Positions 36,520-45,472 of a stretch of 64,000 bases of DNA are shown here, piece after piece. The position numbers were made by a program, and so were the translations under genes. This stretch comes from Planctomycetota bacterium (GTDB taxonomy: Bacteria > Planctomycetota > UBA1135 > GCA-002686595): positions 1 to 64,000 of the forward strand of contig JAPKBR010000004.1 in the NCBI GenBank assembly GCA_028823345.1, in the 5' to 3' direction. The notes under the pieces are model-generated. The model was not told the origin of the DNA. It was given only the letters and a program-made list of their open reading frames with translations, and ran no database searches. Position 1 is the stretch's first letter. Every line of letters begins with the position of its first letter.

Positions 36520-37697
36520 TGGTTTCCTCCTGCACGCCCAGCAGACAGGCTGCTGGCACTTGCCTCACGCAAGTCCGTATGTTCAAGCCGCTTCGGCTCT
36601 GAATCTCGGCTGTAAGGCACGAGGGTAAAAGTGATGTTCTTGAGCTTTTCGATCAAGGCCGCACGTACAACGACCTCGCCACGCTCCTCAAGGGCCGTGG
36701 CCCTGGCCAAGATACCCTCGGCCTCCTTGGTGTACGTAGCGGTCATACCGCGGGCACTTTGCGTCAACTGCGCATTCACCGCCTTTGCCTCAAAGTCCCG
36801 ACTGATTACGTAGGCGTCAGCTCCTTTTTGGATTTTAATCTGGCTTTGCTCGGCGTTGAGCAAATCCTTGACGAGGGTTCCTTGCAGGCTTTGCCACTGG
36901 ATCTCCTTTTCTTTGGTTGCTCCCGCCATCTTGCGTTCCCGTTCGTTCAAGAGGCGCTTCTCCTCTTCACGAAGTTTTTCGACCTCCTGGTCGGCCTCCT
37001 TACGGTCTTCGATGGCCTGCTCGTAGAGCGGGTCGAAGCGAGGCTTGGGGCAGATCACTTGGATCAACTGCAGGCCGTGTTCTTCCAGCATCAAGCTCAA
37101 GCGCTCTTCACTGGCGATTCTGGCCGCTTGGTAGACCGTCGGGTCAGCAACCTCCACGGCGGAGTACTTGCCAAACTCATCCCGCAGCACGGAACGGGCA
37201 AAGGCCCGGACCCACTCGCGTTTGAACCCGTCCCCAGGTCCTGAGTCATCCAGTAGCATTGCCGCTTCCGGGCCAGGCAGGATGGAGTACTGAATCTCTA
37301 GATCGTCGAAGGAGAAATTCGAGCCGTCCTTGGCACGCACCGTGAGGAACGGGACATGGTTGGTGCTAAGAGCACGGTCCCCGGCCATCAAGAATTTTTG
37401 CGGTGTGCGGTCCATCTTGAACACATCCTCGATGAAGGGGATGTAGATCTGAAAACCGGGATTGGTGATCACGGTGCGATTGCCGCTGATGTAGTTGATT
37501 TTGACCGCAACTTCCTCAGCGGTGACACTGGTCACCCCAAGCTTGCCCATGGTGCCGAGCGCAACCATGACGAACAAAATTAGGAAGCCGGCAACGGCTA
37601 CCACGAGGCGCGAGGCATTGAAAGGTGGTCGGTTTCCGCCGGGCCGAAGCTCGAAGGGCTTGCCGCCAGAGGGGGGATCGTCGTCGTTTGTTTGCAT
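36516..37697 (-). CDS. SPFH/band 7 domain protein, HflK-like
   Basis: This is the first gene of the two-gene SPFH operon, 393 residues. A short Pro/Gly/Asp-rich cytoplasmic start precedes a transmembrane segment (LVVAVAGFLILFVMVALG). Band 7 core elements follow (VTAEEVAVKINYISG, SILPGPEAAMLLDD), then a coiled coil around residues 225-275 (EDRKEADQEVEKLREEEKR). An AGGAG sits 8 nt before the ATG. The protein should face the periplasm, as HflK does. Which protease or lipid it organises is unknown. Confidence 0.83.
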   Translation of the reverse strand: MQTNDDDPPSGGKPFELRPGGNRPPFNASRLVVAVAGFLILFVMVALGTMGKLGVTSVTAEEVAVKINYISGNRTVITNPGFQIYIPFIEDVFKMDRTPQKFLMAGDRALSTNHVPFLTVRAKDGSNFSFDDLEIQYSILPGPEAAMLLDDSGPGDGFKREWVRAFARSVLRDEFGKYSAVEVADPTVYQAARIASEERLSLMLEEHGLQLIQVICPKPRFDPLYEQAIEDRKEADQEVEKLREEEKRLLNERERKMAGATKEKEIQWQSLQGTLVKDLLNAEQSQIKIQKGADAYVISRDFEAKAVNAQLTQSARGMTATYTKEAEGILARATALEERGEVVVRAALIEKLKNITFTLVPYSRDSEPKRLEHTDLREASASSLSAGRAGGNQ

Positions 37698-37805
37698 CTA
37701 AGTTCTCCTGGGGGGGGTGAGGCAGGGATGGTACCGAATCAGCCCCCCCGGCCCCGAAACAGCTACGCAGTGGGCCCCAGAGGTATTCACGGGTACTCTC
37801 AGGTG

Positions 37806-37811
37806 TATCCT
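37806..37811 (+). promoter_or_regulatory. Putative -10 box of the 37821 gene
   Basis: TATCCT ends 9 nt before the ATG at 37821 and supports that start over the longer frames. Confidence 0.45.
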
Positions 37812-37820
37812 GCTCAACAC

Positions 37821-40430
37821 ATGCGTCTCCTCCTCTTAGTGCTTGCCGGAGTTGTTCTTTTGGGGGTAAGTGCCCTCATCTTGCTCACGCCCTCCCAAGA
37901 AGTGATCCCCGGGCCCCTCGCTGAATTGGGGCAACAGACCAGCCCCACCGGAGGGGGAACGCAAGAGGACGCTCCTTCTCCAATGATGGAGACCAACGCT
38001 CATTCACTCCAACGGGGGGAGGCCAGGGCCCGCGGATCCACCGGGGCTTTGACAGCCATCGATGCGGCGAGTCAGCAACCGCTCCCCGGCGCCGAAGTTT
38101 TTATGGTCGACCTTGCCGAAGAGGACCAGGCAACCTGGCTGGTCCGCAAGGATCCCACGAGTGAGTGCTTGCAGATGACGGTCGACCAGGGAATGCGCAC
38201 GGTGACCGATGCTGGCGGACGCACATGGATCTCGAACCCGACCGGCCTTGGCGTCGTGGTGGCGCGCACGGATTCCCTGTTCGGCGTATTGCTCATCGAC
38301 GGCTCAAGCAAGGGACCTTGGCAAGTCCAACTCAGCCCCGATCCAGCCTGGATCGTCGAGGTGCTCGATGTGCACGGAAATCCCCTGGCGGGACTTCCCA
38401 TGCGACTGATAGGAACATCAACCCAGTACCTCAGCCCGCACGAGTACCGGCGCATCACAACCAACGCAGAGGGCCGAGTGCGAATCGCGCACCTGCGCGC
38501 GTTGATGACCCAATGGAATTGCGAACAGCTGCGCTTGGAACCCGATGCCCTCCTTCGAGAACCAGCCTCGATCTCATTTTCGCCCGAGAACCTAGACCCC
38601 GGACCCAAGCGGCTCACCCTGCCAGCCATCGGCACCATTGAGCTTGCGCTGGGCTTGCCCAACGGGGAACCCTGGACCCGCTCCCAACCCCAGCGCGACC
38701 GCGTCGGAATCCGCTTCGAGGATCAAGTCCATATTCAACCTCAGGAGATCCAACCCGACACCTCGGGGCGCTACAGGATGTTCGTTCAGACACGCCAGAT
38801 TCTGAGCGCCTCCTGGAATCTGCGCTCGACGGGTACGGTCAAGGGGAGCGGGCTCGGACCTATCACCCCCGGTGAAGAAGCCCTCTTAGCTGTGCGCACG
38901 GTCGAGGGATGCCTAATCCTGCGGATGCGGGTGATGCGCGAGCCAGACGGCCCCTTGCAAGACACAACCATCCAACTCAAACAGCGCAATCTGAACCACG
39001 TCGGCAGTGGCCTTCGCAGGGGAGCGCGCAAGCACATCACTGACTCCAAGGGTATCTTGATTGTCCCGGTTGTACGCCCCTCAATCGAGCACATCACAAC
39101 CCTCACTCTAAGCGACTCCTCCACGCCCGAGCATGAAACTGCCCTACGCGTACTTGGTGACCCTGCAGATTCGCTGGTCGACTTTGGAGATGTATGGCTG
39201 AAGGAAACGCCGACCCTCTTGGCCGGGCGCATCGTGCACCCAGATGGAACGCCCTATGCACACGCAGGGGTGGAAATTCAGAGCCAACCCCTCGAGGCCC
39301 ATCGCCCCTCCCTCGATCAGATGGAAGTGTTCCAGGCATTGGCAGCTGACAACAAGAGCCAACAAAACCTCGATCACCTGCGTGAGCACTTCGGCAAGCT
39401 AGGCGGCACTGCCGCTTGGAAGCTAGGACCGCGCCTGCAGGTCAACTCAGATGGCGATGGCGAGTTTCACGCCTACTCCGCCGAGACGCTCACAGCCGTG
39501 CGCGCCCGGGGCACTTACCTCGACGACGTCCCTGGCGACTGGCATGAATTCCCCCCCGGGTCCGAAGGGATTGAAATTGTGTTGGCAACACCGGCGAAGG
39601 TTTCCGGTTCGGTTCTCATGCCCAAGGGCCTCAGCCCCAGCAAGATTGGGCTACGGCTGAGCTTTTTTTCACCTGAGGAAGCACCAATCATCAAGTCGCC
39701 CAAGATTGGCCCAGATGGGTCGTGGAAATCCCCCGGGTTGCGCCCTGGAACATGGACCGCCAGCATCTTTCAGGTGGGCGTTTTCAGCTGGGACGCACTG
39801 ACTGAAAACGTCAAATTCACCCTAGTCGCAGGCGAGGATCTGCAACTACCGCCCATGGACTTGGCGAGTGCCGTCAGCGTGGTTTCGCTCAGCGTGATTG
39901 ACAAGAACGGTTCGCCGGTAAAAGGCACCCAAGGCACGCACAATTATCCCAGCAGCAGCGACATTATCGTCACCGACGGCAAGGCGACTATCCTGGTGCA
40001 CCAAGAAGATGATGTGGCTTGGTTCGGAGCCCCCGGCTACAGGGTTGAAAAGCTAGAGAACCTAAAGGACGGGGACACGGTGGTCCTGCGCAAGGGAATC
40101 CAAGTACATCTGCGACTGACCAATCCGGAGATTCTGAGGGGTGCAACCAAACCCCTGTTGGCACAATTGAACGGTTGGTGCGGGGACAACTGGACGCTCC
40201 ATACCATTCGTCAGGGCGCCGCCGAAGCCTTCGACGCAAACGGCGAAGTGACCCTCCTCGCTCCCTCCGACGGACCATTGAGTCTTCGACTGACTTTGGA
40301 CAAGAAGGTCAGCCTGGAACGGGTTTCCGGGGACCCTCTTACGATCAAGGACCAAGAGGCACTTCAGTCCTTCACAATCACCCTGGATCCAAAAACCTCC
40401 GCCGAACGCATTTCGAAAATGAAAGACTGA
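37821..40430 (+). CDS. Large membrane-anchored protein with carboxypeptidase-regulatory-like repeats
   Basis: From the ATG at 37821 the product has 869 residues. An N-terminal anchor or signal (MRLLLLVLAGVVLLGVSALI) is followed by a low-complexity linker and a long extracytoplasmic part made of beta-sandwich-like units. Examples are TAIDAASQQPLPGAEVFMVD, VEVLDVHGNPLAGLPMRLIG and LAGRIVHPDGTPYAHAGVEI. These are the openings of carboxypeptidase-regulatory-like domains. No catalytic motif is seen. It is probably a surface or periplasmic structural protein like others of this type in planctomycetes. The frames from 37692 and 37728 overlap the SPFH gene or its promoter and are not preferred. Confidence 0.65.
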   Translation: MRLLLLVLAGVVLLGVSALILLTPSQEVIPGPLAELGQQTSPTGGGTQEDAPSPMMETNAHSLQRGEARARGSTGALTAIDAASQQPLPGAEVFMVDLAEEDQATWLVRKDPTSECLQMTVDQGMRTVTDAGGRTWISNPTGLGVVVARTDSLFGVLLIDGSSKGPWQVQLSPDPAWIVEVLDVHGNPLAGLPMRLIGTSTQYLSPHEYRRITTNAEGRVRIAHLRALMTQWNCEQLRLEPDALLREPASISFSPENLDPGPKRLTLPAIGTIELALGLPNGEPWTRSQPQRDRVGIRFEDQVHIQPQEIQPDTSGRYRMFVQTRQILSASWNLRSTGTVKGSGLGPITPGEEALLAVRTVEGCLILRMRVMREPDGPLQDTTIQLKQRNLNHVGSGLRRGARKHITDSKGILIVPVVRPSIEHITTLTLSDSSTPEHETALRVLGDPADSLVDFGDVWLKETPTLLAGRIVHPDGTPYAHAGVEIQSQPLEAHRPSLDQMEVFQALAADNKSQQNLDHLREHFGKLGGTAAWKLGPRLQVNSDGDGEFHAYSAETLTAVRARGTYLDDVPGDWHEFPPGSEGIEIVLATPAKVSGSVLMPKGLSPSKIGLRLSFFSPEEAPIIKSPKIGPDGSWKSPGLRPGTWTASIFQVGVFSWDALTENVKFTLVAGEDLQLPPMDLASAVSVVSLSVIDKNGSPVKGTQGTHNYPSSSDIIVTDGKATILVHQEDDVAWFGAPGYRVEKLENLKDGDTVVLRKGIQVHLRLTNPEILRGATKPLLAQLNGWCGDNWTLHTIRQGAAEAFDANGEVTLLAPSDGPLSLRLTLDKKVSLERVSGDPLTIKDQEALQSFTITLDPKTSAERISKMKD

Positions 40431-40485
40431 CCCGCCGGAGAGACGTTCGGGCTAAGCTGGGGCGGTATTCACCAAGCCAAGCACT

Positions 40486-41283
40486 ATGAACTCCACCGCG
40501 CCCCTATTGGAAGTCAGTCACCTCACCCATTCCTTTGGGGACCGCTGCGCGGTCAAGGACCTGTCGTTCAAGGTTTATCCGGGGCAAGTGGTGGGACTGC
40601 TCGGCCCCAACGGAGCGGGCAAGACCACAACGGTGCGTGCTCTTTGCGGTTTGCTCAACCCAGACCAAGGACAGATCCGAGTGGGCGGAGTGGACTTGGC
40701 AAGCGACCCTCTAGAAGCCAAACGACGGCTGGCCCTGATCCCCGATGGTGCGCCGCTCTATCCAAACTTGAGCTTGCGCCAACACCTAGATTTAACATCG
40801 GGCCTGCGCGGGATCGAACTTGGAGTCCGCGCCCAAGAGTTGATCGATGGCCTGGCCCTTGGGGGGCGCGAGGACGAACCAATTGGTGGGTTTTCCCGGG
40901 GAATGCGCCAGCGGGCCGCCCTGGTGTTGGCCCTTTCGGCGGATGCGCCCCTGTTGATTTTGGACGAGCCCCTGACCGGGCTCGATGCTCCTGGCACTGC
41001 GCTGATCAAAGAGGTCCTGCGTCAGTGGGCCGACCGTGGAGGCGCGGTGCTTTACACCTCACACCTTTTGGATGTGGTCGAGCGCGTTTGCGACTCCATG
41101 CTGATCCTGTTTGACGGCGCCTTGGTCGCGGAAGGGGACCTGGAAAGCCTGACCTCGGAAGCGGGGGGCAGCGGAACCTTGGAAGAGGTCTTCACCATCC
41201 TCGCCCGTAGCGAGGACCCGGCCCTCGCCGCGGGAAGGCTGCTGGATTCCATTGGGCGCAGCGCGAGCCAGCCCAATACCTAG
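40486..41283 (+). CDS. ABC transporter ATP-binding protein
   Basis: The 265-residue ATPase has Walker A GPNGAGKT (40-47), signature GFSRGMRQR (135-143) and Walker B LLILDE (156-161) followed by the D-loop GLDAPG. It most resembles ATPases of ABC-2-type exporters that energise a separate membrane subunit (CcmA/YadG class). The likely partner is the 480-residue membrane protein at 42418-43860 on the same strand. Two opposite-strand genes lie between them. The substrate is unknown. Confidence 0.92.
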   Translation: MNSTAPLLEVSHLTHSFGDRCAVKDLSFKVYPGQVVGLLGPNGAGKTTTVRALCGLLNPDQGQIRVGGVDLASDPLEAKRRLALIPDGAPLYPNLSLRQHLDLTSGLRGIELGVRAQELIDGLALGGREDEPIGGFSRGMRQRAALVLALSADAPLLILDEPLTGLDAPGTALIKEVLRQWADRGGAVLYTSHLLDVVERVCDSMLILFDGALVAEGDLESLTSEAGGSGTLEEVFTILARSEDPALAAGRLLDSIGRSASQPNT

Positions 41284-41294
41284 GGCTTAAGGCC

Positions 41295-41693
41295 TCAGGC
41301 TCTCGGAACCAGGGGGATCGGTTTCATCTCTTTGTTCACCGCAACCATGGTGACCACCGCCTCGGTCACATGCTGCATCTCCGAGCCTCCGAACCTGCGC
41401 TGGGACCACACATCCACGCGCACGGTAATCGACGTGCGTCCCACCCGTTCGGTCTTGGCGTAAAAGGAGACCAGGTCGCCCACATAGACCGGCGCTTTGA
41501 AGTCGACCTTGTCCATGGACACCGTGACCACGGAACCCGTATGGTTTTCGGAAGCACCGATCGCCGCGGCCAGGTCAACCTCGGACAAAATCACGCCGCC
41601 GAAAATCGTGCCCACCGCATTGGTGTCCCGGGGCATCATCAAACGGCGGATGGAGGGGCAGGAGTCGGGGGGGACGGTCGTTGCTTCACTCAT
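41295..41693 (-). CDS. Hotdog-fold acyl-CoA thioesterase (YciA-like)
   Basis: The 132-residue hotdog protein carries the family signature MMPRDTNAVGTIFGGVILSEVD at about residues 19-40, in which Asn25 and the Asp of the SEVD turn form the active region. The strand SVVTVSMDKVDFKAPVYVGD follows. It hydrolyses acyl-CoA; chain-length preference cannot be read. Its start overlaps the stop of the alpha/beta hydrolase gene, so the two form a coupled pair transcribed against the flanking ABC genes. Confidence 0.9.
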   Translation of the reverse strand: MSEATTVPPDSCPSIRRLMMPRDTNAVGTIFGGVILSEVDLAAAIGASENHTGSVVTVSMDKVDFKAPVYVGDLVSFYAKTERVGRTSITVRVDVWSQRRFGGSEMQHVTEAVVTMVAVNKEMKPIPLVPRA

Positions 41694-42343
41694 GGCTTTG
41701 TATTGCTGTCGGTGGTTCGGATGGCCCAGTCTCGCGCTTTTTGCTGCAAGAGGGGAAGCTCACCCTTGAAAAAGTGATCGGTACCCGGGATTTCCTCCAC
41801 GCTAATGTGCTGCGGCAGGTTGGGAAATTGGGCCAGCACCTCACCCTGGGTGCCAAACTCGTCCTCTCCCGCCATCAGCAGGTGGGTCGGGGGTTGCACA
41901 TCCATCAAGAACTGGCAGGGAAAGGCCCGCACGGGTAAGGCCACCAGCAGGAGGCCCTGAAGTTCGGAACGTACTCCGCCCACGCGACTGGCCGCACGCG
42001 CTCCGAAGGAAAACCCGCCCGCCAACAGGGGTAGGCCGGGCCGTTTGGCGACCAATAAATCCAGCGCCGCATTGAGGTCCTCGTCCGCGCCGACTGTGCC
42101 ATCGCCGTGCTCCTTACCGGCGACCTCGCCGGCGCTGCGCCCCACCCCTCTAAAGTTGAAACGCAACACGCTTATCCCCGCCTCTTGCAGCCCACGACTG
42201 GCGCGATAAACCACGTTGTTGTGCATGGTCCCCCCGTGACCCGGATGGGGGTGGCAGAAGACCATGGCGGCACGCGCTGGGGTCGGTGGGTCCCACAAGA
42301 CCCCCTCAAGCCGCCCCTCGGGTCCTTCAAAATCCAGCTGCAT
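41690..42343 (-). CDS. Alpha/beta hydrolase (dienelactone-hydrolase/KANL3-Tex30-like)
   Basis: The fold opens with AAMVFCHPHPGHGGTMHNNV, includes ISVLRFNFRGVGRSAGE, and has the nucleophile elbow GGFSFGARAA with its serine. The catalytic Asp/His end is visible in AGEDEFGTQGE and GTDHFFKGE. The length (217 residues) suits small alpha/beta hydrolases. Substrate is not known. The ATG at 42343 is chosen because TATGGT lies 7 nt before it; the ATG at 42355 is also possible. Confidence 0.82.
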   Translation of the reverse strand: MQLDFEGPEGRLEGVLWDPPTPARAAMVFCHPHPGHGGTMHNNVVYRASRGLQEAGISVLRFNFRGVGRSAGEVAGKEHGDGTVGADEDLNAALDLLVAKRPGLPLLAGGFSFGARAASRVGGVRSELQGLLLVALPVRAFPCQFLMDVQPPTHLLMAGEDEFGTQGEVLAQFPNLPQHISVEEIPGTDHFFKGELPLLQQKARDWAIRTTDSNTKP

Positions 42344-42401
42344 TCCAAGGACCATAACCCCCAAGAGCCCAAGAGCTCGCTGGAATGTGCTCTCGCGTTG
42401 G

Positions 42402-42407
42402 TACTAT
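42402..42407 (+). promoter_or_regulatory. Putative -10 box of the permease gene
   Basis: TACTAT ends 10 nt before the ATG at 42418. The hydrolase -10-like hexamer (TATGGT, 42351-42356, minus strand) lies about 45 bp away facing the other direction. Confidence 0.4.
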
Positions 42408-42417
42408 TCCCCCGTTC

Positions 42418-43860
42418 ATGGGAACGATCGGCGCACAGAACTACGGTCGCGTTCGGCTATTGGCCCGAGCGCGCTTCAGCCAAGCCCTGCCCAGCGGCGG
42501 CTGGCTTCCGGTGGCTGGTATCTTGATCCACGGGGGGCTGCTGACGGTTTGCACCTTGATCCTGGGAGGCCAAGTCGAAGAGGAACTCTTCGCTGGCTTG
42601 ACCCTAGCGCTCTCGGGAATCCTGTGCGGCGTAGCACTGTTGGGGGACCTCGCCCCAATTCTCGCACGGGATCCCGCCGGTGACTGGATCGAATCCCAAC
42701 CCAGCACACCGACGGATCACGCACGCGCGCGCACCCTCGTGTTGACCGTGGTGCTTGGATCCTTGGGTGCGGGGGGCATGTTGCCAGTTGCCCTTTTGGG
42801 ACCAGGAGGCAGCACTTGGCTGCTGCCCATCTTGGGAGCCCTACAAGCCCTAGCCATCGCTGCGGGTTTGTTGATGGTGGGACGCATCGCAGGCCGCCAC
42901 GGAACGGGCTTCTTTGTGGGCTTGCAGACCTTGCTCTTGGCCATGCTCTTTGGCGGTTCGTTTCTCGTCTTAGAGCAACTGCCTCACTTGACCACCATCA
43001 CCGAGATCCCCGCCCCTTGGCATTGGCTTCCGCCCTTTGGCTTGGGTGCGCTTCTCGGCGATAGCCCCAATTGGCTTTATGCCGCGCCGGTCTTGGCCTT
43101 GGCAGTGGCCCTGCCCTTCATTCCCGCCTCCGAGAGCGAAGTCCCCCACAGCACCGCGACGCCGATGGCCCGCCTGCTGGCGCCCCTCGCCAAAGGGATC
43201 GAAAAAATGTTCCTGGCCCCGTCCCAACGGGCACCCTTCCGTTTCATCCAACAAGCCTTGCCAGCTGAGAGGGACTTTGCCATTCGAGCCTGGCCCCTTG
43301 GAATCGCGCCCCTGGCCCTGCTTGGCATCGGCGCGGACCCGAGCACCCTGCATGGTCAGGGCCTCTTTGCCCTCGTGGCCTTTGCGCCGGCTGCATATCT
43401 GCCCGTGTTCTTGATGTTCGTGCCCACCACGCGCACCCCCTCTGCCCGCTGGATCCTGGACACCTCACCCCTTCACCCGCGGGACGAAGCAATCGCCGGG
43501 CGCTGGGCCGTTGCCCTGCGCGTGATTCTGCCCTTGCAGTCCGTGATTGGCTTAGCCCTGTTCACCGTGCTGCCCGGTGCGCAGGTTCTGATGTGGTGCT
43601 TAGCGTCCCTCTTAACTGCGGGTTTCGTGCTGGGGATGAGCTGGAACGCGAACGTACCCTTCGCGCCCCTTTCCACGGATGCGGTGGACCTGGGGGGAGC
43701 ATTCGAGGGAGGCAGCGGGACACTCCTGATCAACGCGCTCTTCGTGGGAGCGATCTCCCTCGGGGTTTGGCATTGGAATCCGTCGGTGGTCACGATCGCG
43801 GTGGCCCTTGGGATCTTCCTTGCCGCCAGCCGGCGCATCGCCTTTCGTTCGATTGGCTAA
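42418..43860 (+). CDS. Polytopic membrane protein, probable ABC transporter permease
   Basis: The 480-residue product has about 11-12 predicted membrane segments (GWLPVAGILIHGGLLTVCTL near the start, LLPILGALQALAIAAGLLMV, SVIGLALFTVLPGAQVLMW). The ABC ATPase about 1.1 kb upstream on the same strand fits an exporter ATPase whose membrane half would look like this. That link is inferred from position and topology only. No permease family motif can be named. The start at 42418 is preferred over 42385 because of the TACTAT just upstream. Confidence 0.65.
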   Translation: MGTIGAQNYGRVRLLARARFSQALPSGGWLPVAGILIHGGLLTVCTLILGGQVEEELFAGLTLALSGILCGVALLGDLAPILARDPAGDWIESQPSTPTDHARARTLVLTVVLGSLGAGGMLPVALLGPGGSTWLLPILGALQALAIAAGLLMVGRIAGRHGTGFFVGLQTLLLAMLFGGSFLVLEQLPHLTTITEIPAPWHWLPPFGLGALLGDSPNWLYAAPVLALAVALPFIPASESEVPHSTATPMARLLAPLAKGIEKMFLAPSQRAPFRFIQQALPAERDFAIRAWPLGIAPLALLGIGADPSTLHGQGLFALVAFAPAAYLPVFLMFVPTTRTPSARWILDTSPLHPRDEAIAGRWAVALRVILPLQSVIGLALFTVLPGAQVLMWCLASLLTAGFVLGMSWNANVPFAPLSTDAVDLGGAFEGGSGTLLINALFVGAISLGVWHWNPSVVTIAVALGIFLAASRRIAFRSIG

Positions 43861-43875
43861 GAATCAGCGATTCTT
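43859..43875. terminator. 7-bp inverted repeat over the convergent gene ends
   Basis: AAGAATC and GATTCTT flank a 3-nt loop that covers the stop codons of the permease and of the RluA-type gene, which are 3 bp apart. It may end transcription in both directions; it is short and has no T-run. Confidence 0.35.
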
Positions 43876-44922
43876 GTCGAAGAACTGACGTAAATCTTCG
43901 GGCAATGGACTGCGCACGGTGACGCGCTGGCCACCTTGAGGATGGTCGAACCCAATCACATGGTGATGCAACGCCTGCCGGGGAAGTTCGAGCAGCTCGT
44001 AGTCTTCGGCCGTTAGCTCTCCGTCCGCAGCGCGAATGAACAGTTGTTCGTCTGGGCCATAGAGCTTGTCCCCCACCAGGGGCAATCCGATCGAAGCCAA
44101 GTGCAAGCGGATCTGGTGTTGACGGCCAGTGAACAGGCGGCACTCCAAGAGGGAATAGGGCCCGACCTGCTCGAGGAGGCGCCAATCCGTGCGCGCTTTC
44201 TGACCGTCTTCGGCCACGGCCATCTTGATGCGCACCGCACTGGCGTGGGCCTCGCGCATGGGCAGGTTGATCGAGCCACTGTCCCCAGGAACGGGGCCGC
44301 GCACGATGGCAAGATAGACCTTGTCATTGCTGCCCTCTTCAAACTGCCGACGTAGGTCCAGGTGCGCCTTGGGCTGCAAACCCACGAGCACGATCCCGCT
44401 GGTCTCCCGGTCGATGCGGTGGGCCAAGCGCGGTAGACCCAGGCTTGGGGAGGTGCTGCCCGCATAGTGGGCGTGGATGCGCTGGATCAGGGTGTCGTTC
44501 ACATGGCGGCCACTCGGGTGCACGGGAACCCCCGGGGGCTTGTTGACCACCAAGACCTGTTCGTCCTCGTACAGGATGTCGAGGGCGGTCAATGGTCCGC
44601 TTGGTGCGGGAATGCGCAGGTCCGGCGGAATCTCCACGCGCACATGGGTCCCATGGCGCAGGCGTCGACCCGGTCTCTTTTCGTCCGTCCATACGCCGCG
44701 GCCATTGGGAGCATCGGGAGCCGCCAAATCCAAGGCAACGAACCCGTCCTTGATCAGTTTCTGAATCGACGAGCGGGACCGCCAGCTGAGGTGCGCCCCA
44801 AGGAACTGGTCCAAGCGCATGTCTAGCTCTTCCTTAGGCTGCTGAAAGAAGCTCGCCTCTACTCGCAACAAGACTTCCTCGGCGGGAAGGTTTAGATCAC
44901 GATCTTTAGGTAGGAGTCCCAC
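43864..44922 (-). CDS. RluA/RluD-family pseudouridine synthase with S4 domain
   Basis: The 352-residue enzyme isomerises uridine to pseudouridine in RNA, most often rRNA. An S4-type RNA-binding domain (RLDQFLGAHLSWRSRSSIQKL) precedes the catalytic domain, whose HRIDRETSGIVLVG holds the catalytic Asp. YLAIVRGPVPGDSG and FTGRQHQIRLHLASIGLPLVGD are family signatures. Target sites cannot be predicted from this. The GTG at 44922 is taken as start, since the frame to 45015 runs into the inverted repeat at 44979-45016; the ATG at 44820 is another option. Confidence 0.92.
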   Translation of the reverse strand: MGLLPKDRDLNLPAEEVLLRVEASFFQQPKEELDMRLDQFLGAHLSWRSRSSIQKLIKDGFVALDLAAPDAPNGRGVWTDEKRPGRRLRHGTHVRVEIPPDLRIPAPSGPLTALDILYEDEQVLVVNKPPGVPVHPSGRHVNDTLIQRIHAHYAGSTSPSLGLPRLAHRIDRETSGIVLVGLQPKAHLDLRRQFEEGSNDKVYLAIVRGPVPGDSGSINLPMREAHASAVRIKMAVAEDGQKARTDWRLLEQVGPYSLLECRLFTGRQHQIRLHLASIGLPLVGDKLYGPDEQLFIRAADGELTAEDYELLELPRQALHHHVIGFDHPQGGQRVTVRSPLPEDLRQFFDKNR

Positions 44923-44978
44923 GGTGTTCGACAAGGTTCTCAGAGTTTGGAGTCGCGTTCGGTTCGCCCTTGAACGCA

Positions 44979-45016
44979 CTTGGGGCCGCTCGATCCCTTG
45001 ATCGTGCGGCCCCAAG
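44979..45016. terminator. Long inverted repeat downstream of rpsU
   Basis: An 11-bp arm (CTTGGGGCCGC) and its complement enclose one T-T mismatch and a further 5-bp stem around a CCTT loop, giving 16 pairs. It lies about 90 bp after the rpsU stop on the minus strand and upstream of the pseudouridine synthase, so it probably separates the two transcripts. Confidence 0.65.
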
Positions 45017-45103
45017 CAGATGATTTACCCGGTTTCTTAGGCCCCTCGGGCGCGGCAGCGATTGTTAGCTGCGGCACCGGTGCCTCATTGGGTTTCGCCG
45101 CGG

Positions 45104-45328
45104 TCAGCTGCGTTGACGACGGACCCGACGGTTCGGGTCGTTCTTGCGGGTGGCCTTCTGAATCGTGCGCAGGCGCTCGCGACGCTCGCGACGGCGTTCG
45201 TCGGAACGCTTCTCGTGGAAGGAGTTGGCTTTAGCAGCCTTAAAAGTGCCTCCGAAGTTGCACTGGCGCTTAAAGCGACGCAGGGCGGCCTCGAGGGACT
45301 CGTTGGATCGGACGGTGACCTTAATCAC
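45104..45328 (-). CDS. rpsU: 30S ribosomal protein S21
   Basis: The 74-residue product is S21, which sits near the 3' end of 16S rRNA in the small subunit and helps initiation. VRSNESLEAALRRFKRQC is diagnostic, followed by KANSFHEKRSDERRRERRER and an Arg-rich tail. The GTG at 45328 fits the family start. The frame continues upstream for 307 codons antisense to recD2, which is not coding. It is divergent from recD2. Confidence 0.93.
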   Translation of the reverse strand: MIKVTVRSNESLEAALRRFKRQCNFGGTFKAAKANSFHEKRSDERRRERRERLRTIQKATRKNDPNRRVRRQRS

Positions 45329-45472
45329 GATGGGCTTTGCTTGAAATGGGGGTACAGAGGGTGCTGGTCGACTCCACTGGGAATCGATGCGGGGGAGCAA
45401 GATAGCGACCGGGGGGGGATTCCGCCACGATTCGCTCTGGAAAAGCTGGGGGTCGCCTGCCATTCTTCCTGA

